64,000 nt of DNA from Fennellomyces sp. T-0311 (Eukaryota > Mucoromycota > Mucoromycetes > Mucorales > Lichtheimiaceae): the NCBI GenBank assembly GCA_025266875.1, contig JALLLT010000014.1:248001-312000 (forward strand), read 5' to 3'. Under the pieces are notes generated by a model. That model made no database searches. It saw nothing but the letters and a program-made list of their open reading frames with translations, and was not told where the DNA came from. Numbering within the stretch: position 1 is the stretch's first letter; every line of letters begins with the position of its first letter. The translations under genes and the position numbers were made by a program. Below, in pieces: positions 45,612-58,197 of the stretch.

Positions 45612-48600
45612 AGCGGCAAAGAAAGGGGGAAGAAAAGAACTGTGCAACGGATTGCGTGTCTTGTTCCAAGTACCAGGAAATACTGGCACTTTTGAGTAAC
45701 CTTACACTGGAAAGGTTGCTCAGAATGTAACCTTCCAAAGGTGGAGCAATACCCACCCTCTTTGTTGAAAAAAGTATTTTTTTGTTCGTAACGCAATGTA
45801 TTCTCGTACGTGTGCGTGGATATCTATGTTATTTTTAAGGTGGACCCATGTCGAAGGACTTACAGCACGATGGAGTTTTTTTCTTGGTACACAAGGTCAG
45901 AATCATAAATATATATAGAAGTGTCACACCCAAACAGGTATGTAGGACCAAATGCTTAATTCAATCAACTCCTACCAGACTACCAAAGTATCTGTGCCAT
46001 TACCCAGCAATTATTTGTTATCGACACTCGGATCAACGACAATCTTACCAAAAAGCTTTTATACATAGCTACATATCATTTGATTCTCAAAAAAACGTAT
46101 ATTCGTGCTTCATCTCAAGAGGCTGTTATGTCTATGCACAGGAAACGCGTATAACCATGTATGCTGTATGCTCATATCCATGATATTCCTATCGCCAAGC
46201 ATGGGAAGAAAGGTACCGTGAAGTAACTCACGATAATACTTGACCAGCAGATCATGACGGACTTGCATCAAGAGGTTCAAGCACTCCGAAGAAGTCTCCG
46301 TATAAGGTAACGCTCTGGCTGCTGCATAAGCGAACCAACTTTATGACCTGCCGTTATGAAGGCTAATTTGACAATCTCCAAGCATTGTGACCAAGTGATC
46401 GCAGTGATTGTGCGGCTGCATTTGAATGGTCAAGCGCGTTGGTAAGGGATTAACAGCAACTGCCATTGTTACAGAAAGGTTACGGACATGAATGAGCGAC
46501 TCTGTCAAAGTACGTTTCAAAGTGCTTGCTTTATTGAAAGACATACATGACCCAGATTTAGCTTCTCGAGAACAAGCTCGATACTGACAGGACCAACCAC
46601 GGGAAGGTACTGGGTCGTCTGGTCCCATAGCGTCTGTACTCGTCTGCGCTGGCAGGAGGCTTTTCTCTTTTTTCTTTTTTTTTTCCTGCGGGGGATGCCA
46701 GTTCTTTCTTCTTTTTTACGGGGATTCGCAGCGAAGCAAATAAGAGTACAGGCGCGACCGGTGTGCATCTTGCTGGCTTCCCAATTGTAGATCCCTCCCA
46801 GCCACTGGATTGCTGGGCCGAGGACTAAGGACATGGTTCATTACTAGCTAATGACCTACCTTACTTGACTGGAAGCCAGAACCGGTAAGAAAAAAAAAGA
46901 CCCAACGCGCTCAGAGTGCGCAGCATGACGTCCTTTTTATACCACTCGGGCAATGAGGACCCAGTGACCATGGTTATATGTTCTGCCGGCCAATGAAAAC
47001 TCATTTGGCTTGTGAATGTTTTTTTTCGCGTCACCCCTACTTTCTGTGCATATTTTTGTGGTACGCTGTGTAGATTACAACTAATGAAACCGGCTATTTT
47101 CCTCCTCTTCAGCCAACTGATCATTCCCCTCCAGCATGTTCTTACATAGTGCATACAGTTCCACATGCTGATGTACGCGCTACAAATGCAAACACTCTTG
47201 CTTTCTTTCTCTTTTATACATATACGCTGAAATAATAGGAGCATAGTCCTATTATATTGTGTTAAGAACCGAAAGCGTTTGATGCATCAAGTAACATAAT
47301 CAAGGAACATGCAAGGAAGGACTAGCATGACCGTTGTATCGGATTTTTGGCAACCTGATGTAATATATAGGACTTGATATTAGTTTTCCACCTGGAAGCT
47401 AGCGATTCCCCAATGTGTATGTACAAAAAACAGCATTAATCCGCTGGTCCCGTAACAGAGCTTGTCTTTTATGAAGTTAAGTAAACAATACACATTTCAA
47501 TATGTAATTCAAATGTCCGTAAAAACTTGGACTGGTCTATATAGCCGTATCTGAAATGGAGCTATACGAGTGTAATAGACAACCCATATTAAGGTGACAT
47601 GGGTGAATACGAATGAAAGCTATAAAAGTATAAAGTAGCCCGTTTTATCACAACCGGTCCTGTAAACGAAGTGATAGTTTGCGAGAGACAAAGTAAGCGA
47701 GCGGTGACGCTTCGTGGTTCTCAATTCATTGCTTTATATGTACGACACACGATCACCGGTATAAAGAAAGGAAATCAGTTCGCATACAATATATTCTTCA
47801 ACAACGTACCACTTTATCCCCATCGTTAACTAGCTACTACCAATATCATTTTTCTTTAGTTTCACTGTAATGAGCAACTCCATTTACATGAGTTTCTAGC
47901 TCCACAGAGTGTTCTGGAGCTTGGCGCTCTATCCTCCTGTCCGATGGCCTAAATTCCGGACCCTATCCCCACTTTTGTGTACTAGCTTTCTTTTGCTGTA
48001 TGTAGTTTCATTTCCCCATTCTATTCACTACATTACTTACGTAGAATCAAAGTACGTCGTTGTGAAAGGAAATTGTTTGTATAAAAAGGGTTCTGTGTGA
48101 AACAGGGTCCACAAATAGTTGAAATACAGTATGAGAAATAGAAATGGTGAGTTAACCAAATACAGATATAAGCTCCTGTCTTGGGTATTTAAAAGGTATG
48201 ATCAAGATAATTGAGGTCAAGTTAACTGGTTTATTTCATTTGATAATTCGGGGGTATTTCTAGGCCTCTTTTCTCTGGTTTCTGAATATACGACTGCGAT
48301 AATAACAAGTCGTGTCTGAATCCCGTTGTTACTGTGAAAGGGTGTCTCGAAATGATTCGAGTGTAAGATGAAGATGTGCAAAATGCACATGTATAATAGG
48401 ATCTCGGGTGTTGACTGTGGGGATCTGTGTAAAGAAGTAGATCGAGATGTGCAAAATGCACCAAACAATAGAGTAGGCAGCAGACACAATGGGCACGTGC
48501 TTGCTGTATATGGAATATGGTAATACCAAAAGAGAAACCAAACGGCAAAGGAAATTTGTTACAACGTGATATGCCTTTACCACTTCACTGCAAAAAAGCA

Positions 48601-48806
48601 ATTGAGAAACAAAGTTGCAAGTATAACTCAGTACGCACGACGTTGTTCCACTTCTAACACTATAAAAGTACCGTTATACTTACACCAGACGTTGTTGTAT
48701 CGCTATTTCTGTAGCATTTAGCACAAAAAATGTTAGCACAAAGTTTTTATCGCCCCCAATTTGAAATCTCATATCTTTTCAATTACAAGGAAAAATCCAG
48801 TAATTC
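45612..48806. other. Long intergenic region, no secure gene
   Basis: About 3.2 kb upstream of kelch gene 1. The minus-strand stretch 46834-46517 has an open frame (MSLVLGPAIQWLGGIYNW...) that could be exon sequence after removing a GTAAAA...CCAG intron (about 46717-46651), giving a short protein with LWDQTTQYLPVVGPVSIELV; it matches nothing known to me. TATA-like words occur at about 46950 (minus), 47622 and 48661. Most of the region shows no coding signal. Confidence 0.4.
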
Positions 48807-49007
48807 ATGCAAATCTGTCACGGCTGCTCCGGCCTTTCCGGCCGTACCATTTCCCATGTAATCACTGCTTATATTCGTAACAAAGCTTCTAAATATACTA
48901 TTAGCACGTCTTTACACAAATTTGCAGGCCCATTGTGGCGAGATAAAATTAAAGACTGGGTGGCTGCTAAAGCTAATACAATCAGAAGTCATTATCATTC
49001 CGGATAA
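48807..49007 (+). CDS. Possible small protein of 66 aa, unknown
   Basis: Single open frame MQICHGCSGLSGRTISHVIT... with a CxxC pair and a basic C-terminal half, ending SHYHSG. A TATAAAAG word lies at 48661-48668, about 140 bp upstream. No family recognised, no introns, length near the chance level. Kept as a candidate because codon usage looks protein-like and the frame starts with a clear ATG; it may be spurious. Confidence 0.25.
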   Translation: MQICHGCSGLSGRTISHVITAYIRNKASKYTISTSLHKFAGPLWRDKIKDWVAAKANTIRSHYHSG

Positions 49008-49803
49008 CTATAACGGAAACTTTTTCTTTATTGATCGGGCCTAAATAAGTTTTTACATAACCTTAAAGTTATTTTTGCCAGCTTTTCTTTACGTCTGAAG
49101 TAGTACAGTATACTTAACTATGGTCATTTTGTTACTCAACGTGGCTTAGGGAAGAAGCTACTGCGCCACCGTACTACCGTTCCACTACTCAATAGTTAGG
49201 ACCAGTTATTTATACTCACTTTTTTTAGAGAAACCACGCATTATCTAAGTATCATCCCAAGCCATACTGAAGCTTTGCATTCAATTCACAGAAATATACG
49301 CATAAAGTTTGGAGTCAAATGCCCAAATCAGTGTGCGAGACTTGCATATTTGCTTGATATACGAAGGACTACAGCACAAAAAGAAAGGTATGCATAAATT
49401 ACACATGTGCTTTGTGAGCAGCTGCAAAAACAGGAATAGGTTCTTTCGAAAATACTAGACACAGCCTAATTCAGGGAATGGATACCGAACTTGTCCTACC
49501 GTCTGTTGCTAAACTCAGCATTGCATATATAGGTAAAGCATATGTAGTTTTGCTGCAAACGATCATAGGTATTGTATAGCCAAGGTATTATAGGTCGATC
49601 GGATATAAACTGTACTCGGCTATGTATGTAACGTTTAATATGAGTGAACTATTCAATTATGCAGTGAAGACTGGCAAATTCAGCATAGCGGAACCCGGAA
49701 CTTTAGCTAACTACAAATGGCTTAGAAATGTTATGAAAGCACAAAACGTAGAATTTTTGTACTCAAACTATATCTTGCTCCTTCTCTTCCTTGATACACG
49801 TAA
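49008..49803. other. Intergenic upstream of kelch gene 2
   Basis: About 800 bp, AT-rich, no gene seen. Confidence 0.5.
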
Positions 49804-51903
49804 ATGTACATTTACGTTTCTATTCTTTTATATATTTTACTGACCACTGTTGCGCGTGGAGATAATGCTCTTCCACGCGCACATCATGGTATGTAGTACT
49901 ACACTCTCGTTCCCTTGAAAAAAGAAATTGAGCCTTTATGCTTAGAGTGTGTCCTGTTAAAATCCACAATATATTGTTATGGTGGCGCTCCAAGAAATTC
50001 TTTTGAGAACTCTCCATCAGATGTTTTGCATCAAGACATATTTATTAGGCTTGATGTGTCGGGAAACCGTACCGCAATCGAATTGCAAGACATGTGGGAA
50101 ACTGTGGATGGTGGTTCAGTGGGACCAAACTTTTATTTTGCCATGGCAGCTTTACCAGAACTCGATGGCATTTTCATTGATGGAGGTCGCGGTAGCCGTG
50201 TTGGTCGTGGAACTGGGGCTGGACGACATGTTGTAGGAGATATAACTGAGCATATCACCTCGGTTTATAACGCAAGTGGCCAAGGGTCTTGGTCATCAGT
50301 AAATAGCAGTAGAGAGCGAGTGTAAGTACTATATTGACATAAAAGTTCGCAAAAATAAGCTGTATTGAAACTCGATTACAGGGAGGCGCATGTTGCCTTG
50401 ACAGGTAGAAACAATACCGTATACATTTACGGTGGAAGAAGGTACATTACAGATTATACATTATTTGGTTTTAGGTGTTCTGATATCTATTTTATACGTT
50501 TATTTATAGTAGTGACACGTATACCGGATCTACCACCGGTGGCACGAGTTTTCCTGAACGCTTAACAACATTTAACTACCTGGTAGGTGCTTTCTGTTTT
50601 AAGATAAGTATATAACTATGCTAAACACTATTAATAATAGGGCACACCGCAGTGGAATCAACCGTCAGACCAGTTGCGGGCTCTTACCTCTCAGCGACGC
50701 ATTCATCACAAGGGTGCATTTGGACCAGACCAGCAAATCATATATTACATCGGTGGAATTTATGAGAGCCGGACTGAACGAATGGGGGGACTTACATATA
50801 CTGGTGCTCCAATGAAAGAGATTTTAAGCTATGACACGTCTAGCGGTAGCTGGCGAAATGTCACTGCTACTGGGGTCACACCGAATTATCGAATGGATCA
50901 TACAGTTACGCTTGGTATGTCCCTGCCTTCCGCTTGGAAGAAACGCGGATACTAAAAGTTTCATTCAAATGCCTTTACCGGTATAGATCCTAGTACCCGC
51001 GCTTTTATTATATATGGCGGCGCCACAATGGGTGAGTTATATGATGTTTTTATGGTGCACTTGAAGTTTAACATTGCAATTTGAAATATAATAGACACTG
51101 GTAGTCCACTTGATGATTATTTGTATACTCTAGATGCCATGACATGGGAATATAAAAGGATTACTCCAGTAAGTTCGGCCGAGGCCCCAGGAGCTGGTCC
51201 TAGATATGGACACGCAGGTATGCAATAAATCTTACGACATATTTTTTTTTGTAATTCACACATATATCACGTTATTCAGCGGTCCTCGTTAATAACAGCA
51301 GTCTATTCATTATCTTCGGTACCAATGGGACAGCACAAAATAGTCTTCATGTGCTCGATATTAGGAATAATTTTACATGGAAGCCGTCCAACGATGCTCC
51401 TGTCTCGTTACCAAGCGATGGTTCGTTAGACAAGCGACCAGGTAATGGCTTGCCCACCGGTGTACAATCTGATTTGAAAGGTGGAGATATTGCTGGTATT
51501 GTTGTGGGATCGCTCGCTGGAGTAAGTTTAATCAAGTACTTGACCATGACAGGCAACCAACGAAAACTGAATAGGTTGCAATTATTGCTGGAGCTATAAT
51601 ATTCTTTCGAAATCGAAAACGCCGTAGTGCAATTGCCATGACACGCGAAATGAGAGAAGATGTTGACCCATTCAAACCGGAATCTCCGCGAGTACCGAAT
51701 GGTACGTAAAGCATTATTGTGCTTGTGTTAACCTTTATGTTTTTCTAACAATACCAATGACGCTGTACTATATAGAACCTCCTCCTCCATATAATATGCA
51801 TCAATCAGATACACGCATAAACTTAAGTGCCGGTGCCAATGCTAGCCCAGAGGGTGGAGACGTCAACCAGCCTCTGATCGTAAGATTAGAAAGGTCTGAT
51901 TGA
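49804..51903 (+). CDS. Kelch-repeat single-pass membrane protein 2
   Basis: Ten exons: 49804-49888, 49946-50321, 50382-50441, 50510-50582, 50641-50914, 50987-51031, 51095-51217, 51280-51521, 51575-51701 and 51776-51903, all in phase. Signal peptide MYIYVSILLYILLTTVARGD; kelch repeats with IYCYGGAPRNS, FAMAALPELDGIFIDGGRGS, VEAHVALTGRNNTVYIYGGR, KGAFGPDQQIIYYIGGIYES, RMDHTVTL, AFIIYGGATM and LFIIFGTNGT; transmembrane segment IAGIVVGSLAGVAIIAGAII followed by FFRNRKRR; cytoplasmic tail with PPPPYNMHQ ending RLERSD. Same exon plan as kelch genes 1 and 3 (first exon 85 nt in genes 2 and 3). Extracellular beta-propeller receptor or adhesin-like role is inference only. Confidence 0.87.
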
Positions 51904-53221
51904 TTCAAAGAAAACACATATCAGCTGGATACTATATCTGAAATTTACTCGGTTATGTTACATTTGTACATAGACATATATATCTTAATTAATGGTACAC
52001 ATTGTTCCACCAGTAATGGGATTCGAAAGATATATTGCATGGATATAATAAACGCTGGTTTGTAAACTGTGCTATTTGAGAAAGGTTACTATTCTTTCTA
52101 TACTGTATTGTCTCTAGGTAAGTACGCGTGTTAACTAAAATGTGATACGTAAACATATTCTCTAATGGTGCTCATCTTCTTGCGGGGCACCATATGTTAT
52201 TGTAGCAAAAGGTAGATCAGCCTGTGGCACTAATTATCATTTTCCAGGGGTAGCCTCCAAATTGAGGAGTGATTATATATTTTGATTATGTGATCCGGTT
52301 GCAGTAATGTTAGGCATGCTGCAAATATGAACGCATACCCGCGAGATGTCGTATAATACGACGATCTGCTGCTCCTACCAATAAGTACTTCTTCTAATCA
52401 CAGAATACTCACCCAGTAGTCTATTGCTCGATCAAATGTATTCTCATTCAGTTTAAGAATAAGTAGTAGCATTAGGATCTATACTCAAATGGCATTCATA
52501 CATACAGATCAAACCGAGAAAAAGAAGGAAAAAAATATTGTCCCAGTATCAGCTGGATCTTGTTCTTCGTTTCATCTCACAACTGCAATCACCTTTGGTT
52601 TCTTTCATACGGGATTTTGCAGTGATCTTTCAAAGATACGTGATTCTCTCCACCACTTAATACATTCTGCCTCCCACCATCGTGTCTTTGCGATATAGCA
52701 GGACCGTGGGCTGCATAAGTACGTGCTTTTCGTTTACAAATGATTCTTTATTTGGCACTAAACTAAGATTCCTTGTTTGTTGTCGAGATGATCCAGCGAT
52801 TTGCACAGGGCACCAGATAAGGAACTTTCCGTAGTTTTACGAAAGGTTGGAGTTCCCTTAATAGGGTTTCAAGTATTTTTGTGTCGTATCAAACCCAGAT
52901 GAAACAGTCGAGGGCATCCTTAAAGTGTCAGAAGGAAAATCAGGCGGTTGTATTAATGTTGATCTTTTGTGGAAACGCAGTAACGCCATCCGAGTAAAAC
53001 GCATAAAGCTCGATCTCAGGCTAGTAGATATATATATGTATGTGTGTATCGATGTTCTACACGTATATGCATTTCTGTTCTCATAGAATAACTCAGAATA
53101 TATACAACAACCCTTTCGATTATTTACGTACCAGCCGTGGCGTAAGCAATGTGATACTGTAAACAAACCATGATCAAGAGGAACCTCTGCCCGTAACTTC
53201 TTTCACATGGAGAATCAAATA
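51904..53221. other. Intergenic between kelch gene 2 and the TNP2 element
   Basis: About 1.3 kb, AT-rich, no gene recognised. The TNP2 element begins at its right edge. Confidence 0.5.
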
Positions 53222-53278
53222 CCTGGAAATCTCCCGCTTTACTCCGTTTAATCTTTTTATCTCCAGAAATCTTCGTTG
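53222..53278 (+). repeat. TNP2 element left terminal inverted repeat
   Basis: Imperfect repeat of about 55 bp; perfect for the outer 13 bp, then a second matching block around 53255-53275. Confidence 0.7.
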
Positions 53279-53404
53279 CCATACTGGATATCTTTCACAT
53301 TATTGGCGTAAAATTATCATATCTTGAAGCAGTACTACGATCTAAGAATAGTATAATGGCAGATCAAGAAAAAATAATCGCTTTAAAGGAAGTTTGGGAT
53401 GTAT

Positions 53405-54840
53405 AACCGTATTTTACCTGTTTATCTTCAACAATCTCCAGAAATCTTCAAACCCTGTGGACGTTTTGTAAGAAAAGATTGCTCAGCTCGCTGAAAAGCC
53501 CTCACTTCATAATATTCTATTACTGAAACAGACTGAACACCTCGGAAACATGACAGTCAAAAGAGCTTCTTTGGAATAGGTTAATATCTCGGTTTATCTT
53601 CGGAAATCTCTGGAAATCTTCAACCCCTGTCGACCTTCCTTAAAAAAAAAAGTCGCTCAATTCGTTCATAAACCATCATTGAACAATATTATATTATCTA
53701 TAACAGATTGTACACCTTGGAAACATGGCAAGCAAAGTGTTTACTTGGAATAGATCAATGTCTCGGTTTATCTTCAGAAATCTCTGGAAATCTTCAACCC
53801 CTGTCGACCTTCCTTAAAAAAAAAAGTCGCTCAATTCGTTCATAAACCATCATTGCACAATATTATATTATCTATAACAGATTGTACACCTTGGAAACAT
53901 GGCAAGCAAAGTGTTTACTTGGAATAGATCAATGTCTCGGTTTATCTTCAGAAATCTCTGGAAATCTTCAACCCCTGTCGACCTTCCTTAAAAAAAAAAG
54001 TCGCTCAATTCGTTCATAAACCATCATTGCACAATATTATATTATCTATAACAGATTGTACACCTTGGAAACATGGCAAGCAAAGTGTTTACTTGGAATA
54101 GATCAATGTCTCGGTTTATCTTCAGAAATCTCTGGAAATCTTCAACCCCTGCCGACCTTTCTTAAAAAAAAAAAGTCGCTCAATTCGTTCATAAACCATC
54201 ATTGCATAATATTATATTATCTATAACAGATTGTACACCTTGGAAACATGGCAAGCAAAGTGTTTACTTGGAATAGATCAATATCTCGGTTTATCTTCGG
54301 AAATCTCTGGAAATCTTCAACCCCTGTCGACCTTCCTTAAAAAAAAAAGTCGCTCAATTCGTTCATAAACCATCATTGCACAATATTATATTATCTATAA
54401 CAGATTGTACACCTTGGAAACATGGCAAGCAAAGTGTTTACTTGGAATAGATCAATGTCTCGGTTTATCTTCAGAAATCTCTGGAAATCTTCAACCCCTG
54501 TCGACCTTCCTTAAAAAAAAAGTCGCTCAATTCGTTCATAAACCATCATTGCACAATATTATATTATCTATAACAGATTGTACACCTTGGAAACATGGCA
54601 AGCAAAGTGTTTACTTGGAATAGATCAATGTCTCGGTTTATCTTCGGAAATCTCTGGAAATCTTCAACCCCTGCCGACCTTTCTTAAAAAAAAAAGTCGC
54701 TCAATTCGTTCATAAACCATCATTGTATAATATTATATTATCTATAACAGATTGCACATCTCGGAAACATAGCAAGTAAAGTGTTTATTTGGAACAGGCC
54801 AGTGTCTCGGTTTATCTTCAGAAATCGCTATAAATCGTAC
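53405..54840 (+). repeat. Tandem array, about eight units of 174 bp
   Basis: The word GATTGTACACCTTGGAAAC recurs at 53706, 53880, 54054, 54229, 54403 and 54576 (spacing 173-175 bp), with diverged first and last units (starts near 53405 and 53531; GATTGCACATC at 54750). Central units are almost identical, including a variable A-run and GTCGCTCAATTCGTTCATAA. Each unit contains TCTCTGGAAATCTTC, the subterminal word of the element. No ORF of significance; a 72-aa frame through it is a repeat artefact. Confidence 0.95.
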
Positions 54841-55143
54841 CTTCCTGACTGGTATTACGACTGCCTAGCTTATTATGTAATAGACGAACAATTCTTTAGA
54901 AGTGAAACCGAATGTTTCATATGAATGAGGTTTCGGTGGTAAAAGTGAAGCTTTCCCATCATATAAAAGCACAAAGCAATAAGCGATAATTGGTGGCTCG
55001 TTTTGAGCATGTTACTGCGCAAATATGTAAAACGTCGTGCAACATACAGTACCCACGCCAGGTCCCTCTTCCTCACGCGTGCACGTAAAGCAGTTATCTT
55101 GACCTGAGCAAGAACCGCCGAAGGGAACTACACGGACATCACG

Positions 55144-58027
55144 ATGTCAGCGAGGTTGGAATTGCTGGTGGACTTACCGCCAACGGAATTCCAGTGCAGA
55201 ATATGTTTGAATGTATTCAAGAAAGCAATCATCAAAGAAAAAGTTCATGTCACTCAATGCAAGAAAAATTGTGCGAAAAGTCCTCAAACACCACCACCAC
55301 TGTCCAGTCAAACAGAAGAAACTGAAGACGACGAAAGAGAAAAGTAAGTTATTTTTTCATTTTAGCGTGAACGCTTTGAGAGTATCAGATATTGATGAAT
55401 TTGAAAAATAGCTACGGTCAACCGGTTCACGACGTGGACATGGCTGATTACGATAGCGACGATGACTGGGAAGATATGGAGGAGGAAACTGTTAACATGG
55501 ACACCTTGTCTAAGACACTCACTGAAACCCTGACCTTGGACGAGTCCGTAACCGAAGCTGAAACCGAAACTCAACCCCGTGCAAAACTCTATAACTTCGG
55601 AAAAATCAAAAATGTAGAAACGAAGGGTGAAGCGGCCGGAAAAAAGCTTTTAGCGTTGGCGATAAAGCACGGTGTACCACAAGCATTTTTTGATGAAGCG
55701 ATCAAACTTTTTAACCAATATATCGAAGGCCATCTTGAGCCAATTCCTTCATATCATTTGACTAAAAAGGTATGGAAACGACGACGACGATATAAAAAGC
55801 GTAGTACTCATACTGCTTCTCCTAAGCTCACGGAAAGCTCGTACCCTATCGCACTCAAGCAGCATCATGTATGCCGAAAAGGCTGCATGATGTTCAATAT
55901 CAAAAAGAAGACGAACTGTACATATTGTGGAAATCCAAGATACACGGAAAAAAAGCGATGTTCAGACGGCAGTCAGCAAATCGATCAACCATGCGCAACA
56001 ATGGGACAATTATCACTTGCAAAGCAACTTGCTCTGTTGATACATCATAAAGAAACACGAGAGCCATTGCTATACAGGTCCGAAAGAGAACCATCCACAA
56101 ACGGTTACAGTGACATTTTCGACGGTGCCGTATACAAGAAACTACAAAAGGACGGCCACTTCTGCAACGATCTCGATATAGCTCTTGCTCTTTATACAGA
56201 CGGGTTTACGTGTTTCCAGAAAGAGCAGCTTACGATCATACACTTTGTCATATTGAACCTACCGCCTGATGTACGCTACGAGAACAAGATGATGCTGCAG
56301 GTGGGAATAGTACCAGGACCAGACGCACCAAAGAGTATATTCAGCTTTCTCAGCCCGCTCCTCCAAGAACTTCGAAAATTGGAATCCTCAGGCATACGTG
56401 TAAAAGCAGACGACAAAAACATCTATACAGCACGAGCACACCTATTGCTAGCAACCGGTGACTTGCCCGCCACTGCAAAGTTGTTACGCCATCGCACACA
56501 TACGTTCAAATATGGCTGTCGAATCTGTGAAATCATAGGTGCACCAGTGACACAAAACGGTCAAAAACGGGGAATGTACTTTGCTCCAGGACAAGGAACA
56601 CCAAAGACGAGGGCGCTTGAGGATTACAAATTCGGAAACAAAGACAAAGGGCTACTAAAGTCGCCGCTTGCGTCCTTGGAGACGTTTTCATGGATCAACT
56701 TTTTGGGGTCTTGATATAATGCATTTAATTGGACATGGTTAGTAGTTAATCTTACAATTGAATTTTATTAGGCTAACAATTTGTCATAAGGTATTGCAAG
56801 ACAGTTTTGGAAACTTATATGTGGGAAGTTCGGTATCAAAGACAATCCATTTTATCTACCACCCGCGACCAGGAAACTGATAGGAAGCTCATTGGTGGCA
56901 TCGAACAAAACAACTGCATCAACATTTACAGCATGCACGACCGACATATCTAATCAATCTGGATATATGCGCGCAATCGATTGGATTGATTTTCTTCGTT
57001 ATTTCGCTCCCACCACCGTCGCGGAACACTTCACCAACATACAAACAAAAGCAGCAATACTCTCTCTGGCCAGCATTTGCAGTATATCGTTTAAAAAGAG
57101 TATTACAGACAAGGATTTAAAGACACTTGACAAAGATGTAAAAATCTGGATCAAATTTTTGCGAACGCACGTCGACAACAAGACCATAAAGGGAACAGTT
57201 TTTACAATATCTCAGCATTATTTGACACATCTTGTACCGATGATTCGTGCCATGGGTCCACCACGATACTACTCTGCTTTTTGTATGGAACGAGCAATTG
57301 GAGAGATCAAGCAAAAAGTAAAGTCAAGATCTGCTACAGGTGCCAATGCAGGGAATGTCATGTTTTCTCTTGCGGCGCAACGCCATAATACACGGATTCA
57401 AGGCCAACCAATGATTACAAATGACAGTATACTGACCGACTCTCAGGATGCAACGCTCGAGAAATTTGGGGCCCACACTGGAATGATACTGTGGATAACT
57501 ATACCGATTATAACTTAAAGCAACTTCTAAAGGATTACTGGAAAGTACACATCAAGGAACTCAAGGACATTAGCTTAAACATCGAGGCCGGTTCACGTTT
57601 ATGGATAAGCGAACAAGAAGTTATCGGTAGTTCTTTTCGACATCGAAACGAAAGGAGGCGAGATGATTTTTTTACAAGGATGACGATTGATGTGGATCTG
57701 AAAAAAACCAAAGAAATCGATAACAAGCCAATGGTATACTTTGGCGACGTGGTTTTTTACTTCCGTCACAAGCAACAAGGCCGAACTAGACTATTAGCGC
57801 TTGTCAACATGCACGAAGTAACGGTACCAAAGGGCAAAGGATACCCATATTTACAAGCGAAGGCAGCATCAAGATTTCTCGTGGTATCTGCGTACGACAT
57901 TGAATCAATTGCTGGTAGAGTAGATGCGCAGTCTGGGAGGACTTACATTGTATGGCCTGAAATGGGACCTTTGAAACCACAAGAAGTTGGTAAACTTGCT
58001 CATCTGTACAGAAGTTATAAGAAGTGA
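55144..58027 (+). pseudogene. TNP2 transposase gene with two homopolymer frameshifts
   Basis: Exons 55144-55343, 55412-56737 and 56791-58027. N-terminus with a Cys/His finger (FQCRICLNVF...HVTQC) and acidic linker; a zinc-ribbon-like CRKGCMMFN...CTYCGN; then the Transposase_21 core LYTDGFTCFQKEQLT, VILNLPPDVRYENKMM, VGIVPGPDAPKSIFSFLSPL, LLATGDLPATAKLL and CRICE; after the second intron GIARQFWKLICGKFG, SQHYLTHLVPMIRAMGPPRY and ERAIGEIKQKVKSRS. The frame breaks at the T-run 56700-56704 (one T too many before GLDIMHLIGHG) and at the A-run 57462-57464 (one A too few before IWGPHWNDTVDN). Both lie in homopolymers, so sequencing error is an alternative to real decay. Ends SYKK, TGA at 58025-58027. 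Confidence 0.82.
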
Positions 58028-58197
58028 TAATGTTTTTTCCGTACCCAAGCATGTAGCCGAATAATTATCTGTAATAAACTTTCTTGCCCGGGGCCATGCC
58101 CCATACTTTTTTTAAAAAAAGTTCACGTTAGCTATAATATTTCTTGTCCGGGTCCTTGCGTGGGTCCTTTTTTTTACATCTCTTTCACTTACATATC

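Noticed and set aside
46341..46834. Minus-strand candidate gene upstream of kelch 1
   Set aside because: An intron could be drawn, but no family match or consistent start and end was found, so it is noted only under the intergenic region.
54405..54623. 72-aa frame in the tandem array
   Set aside because: It is a by-product of repeat periodicity and of the unit length 174, a multiple of three.
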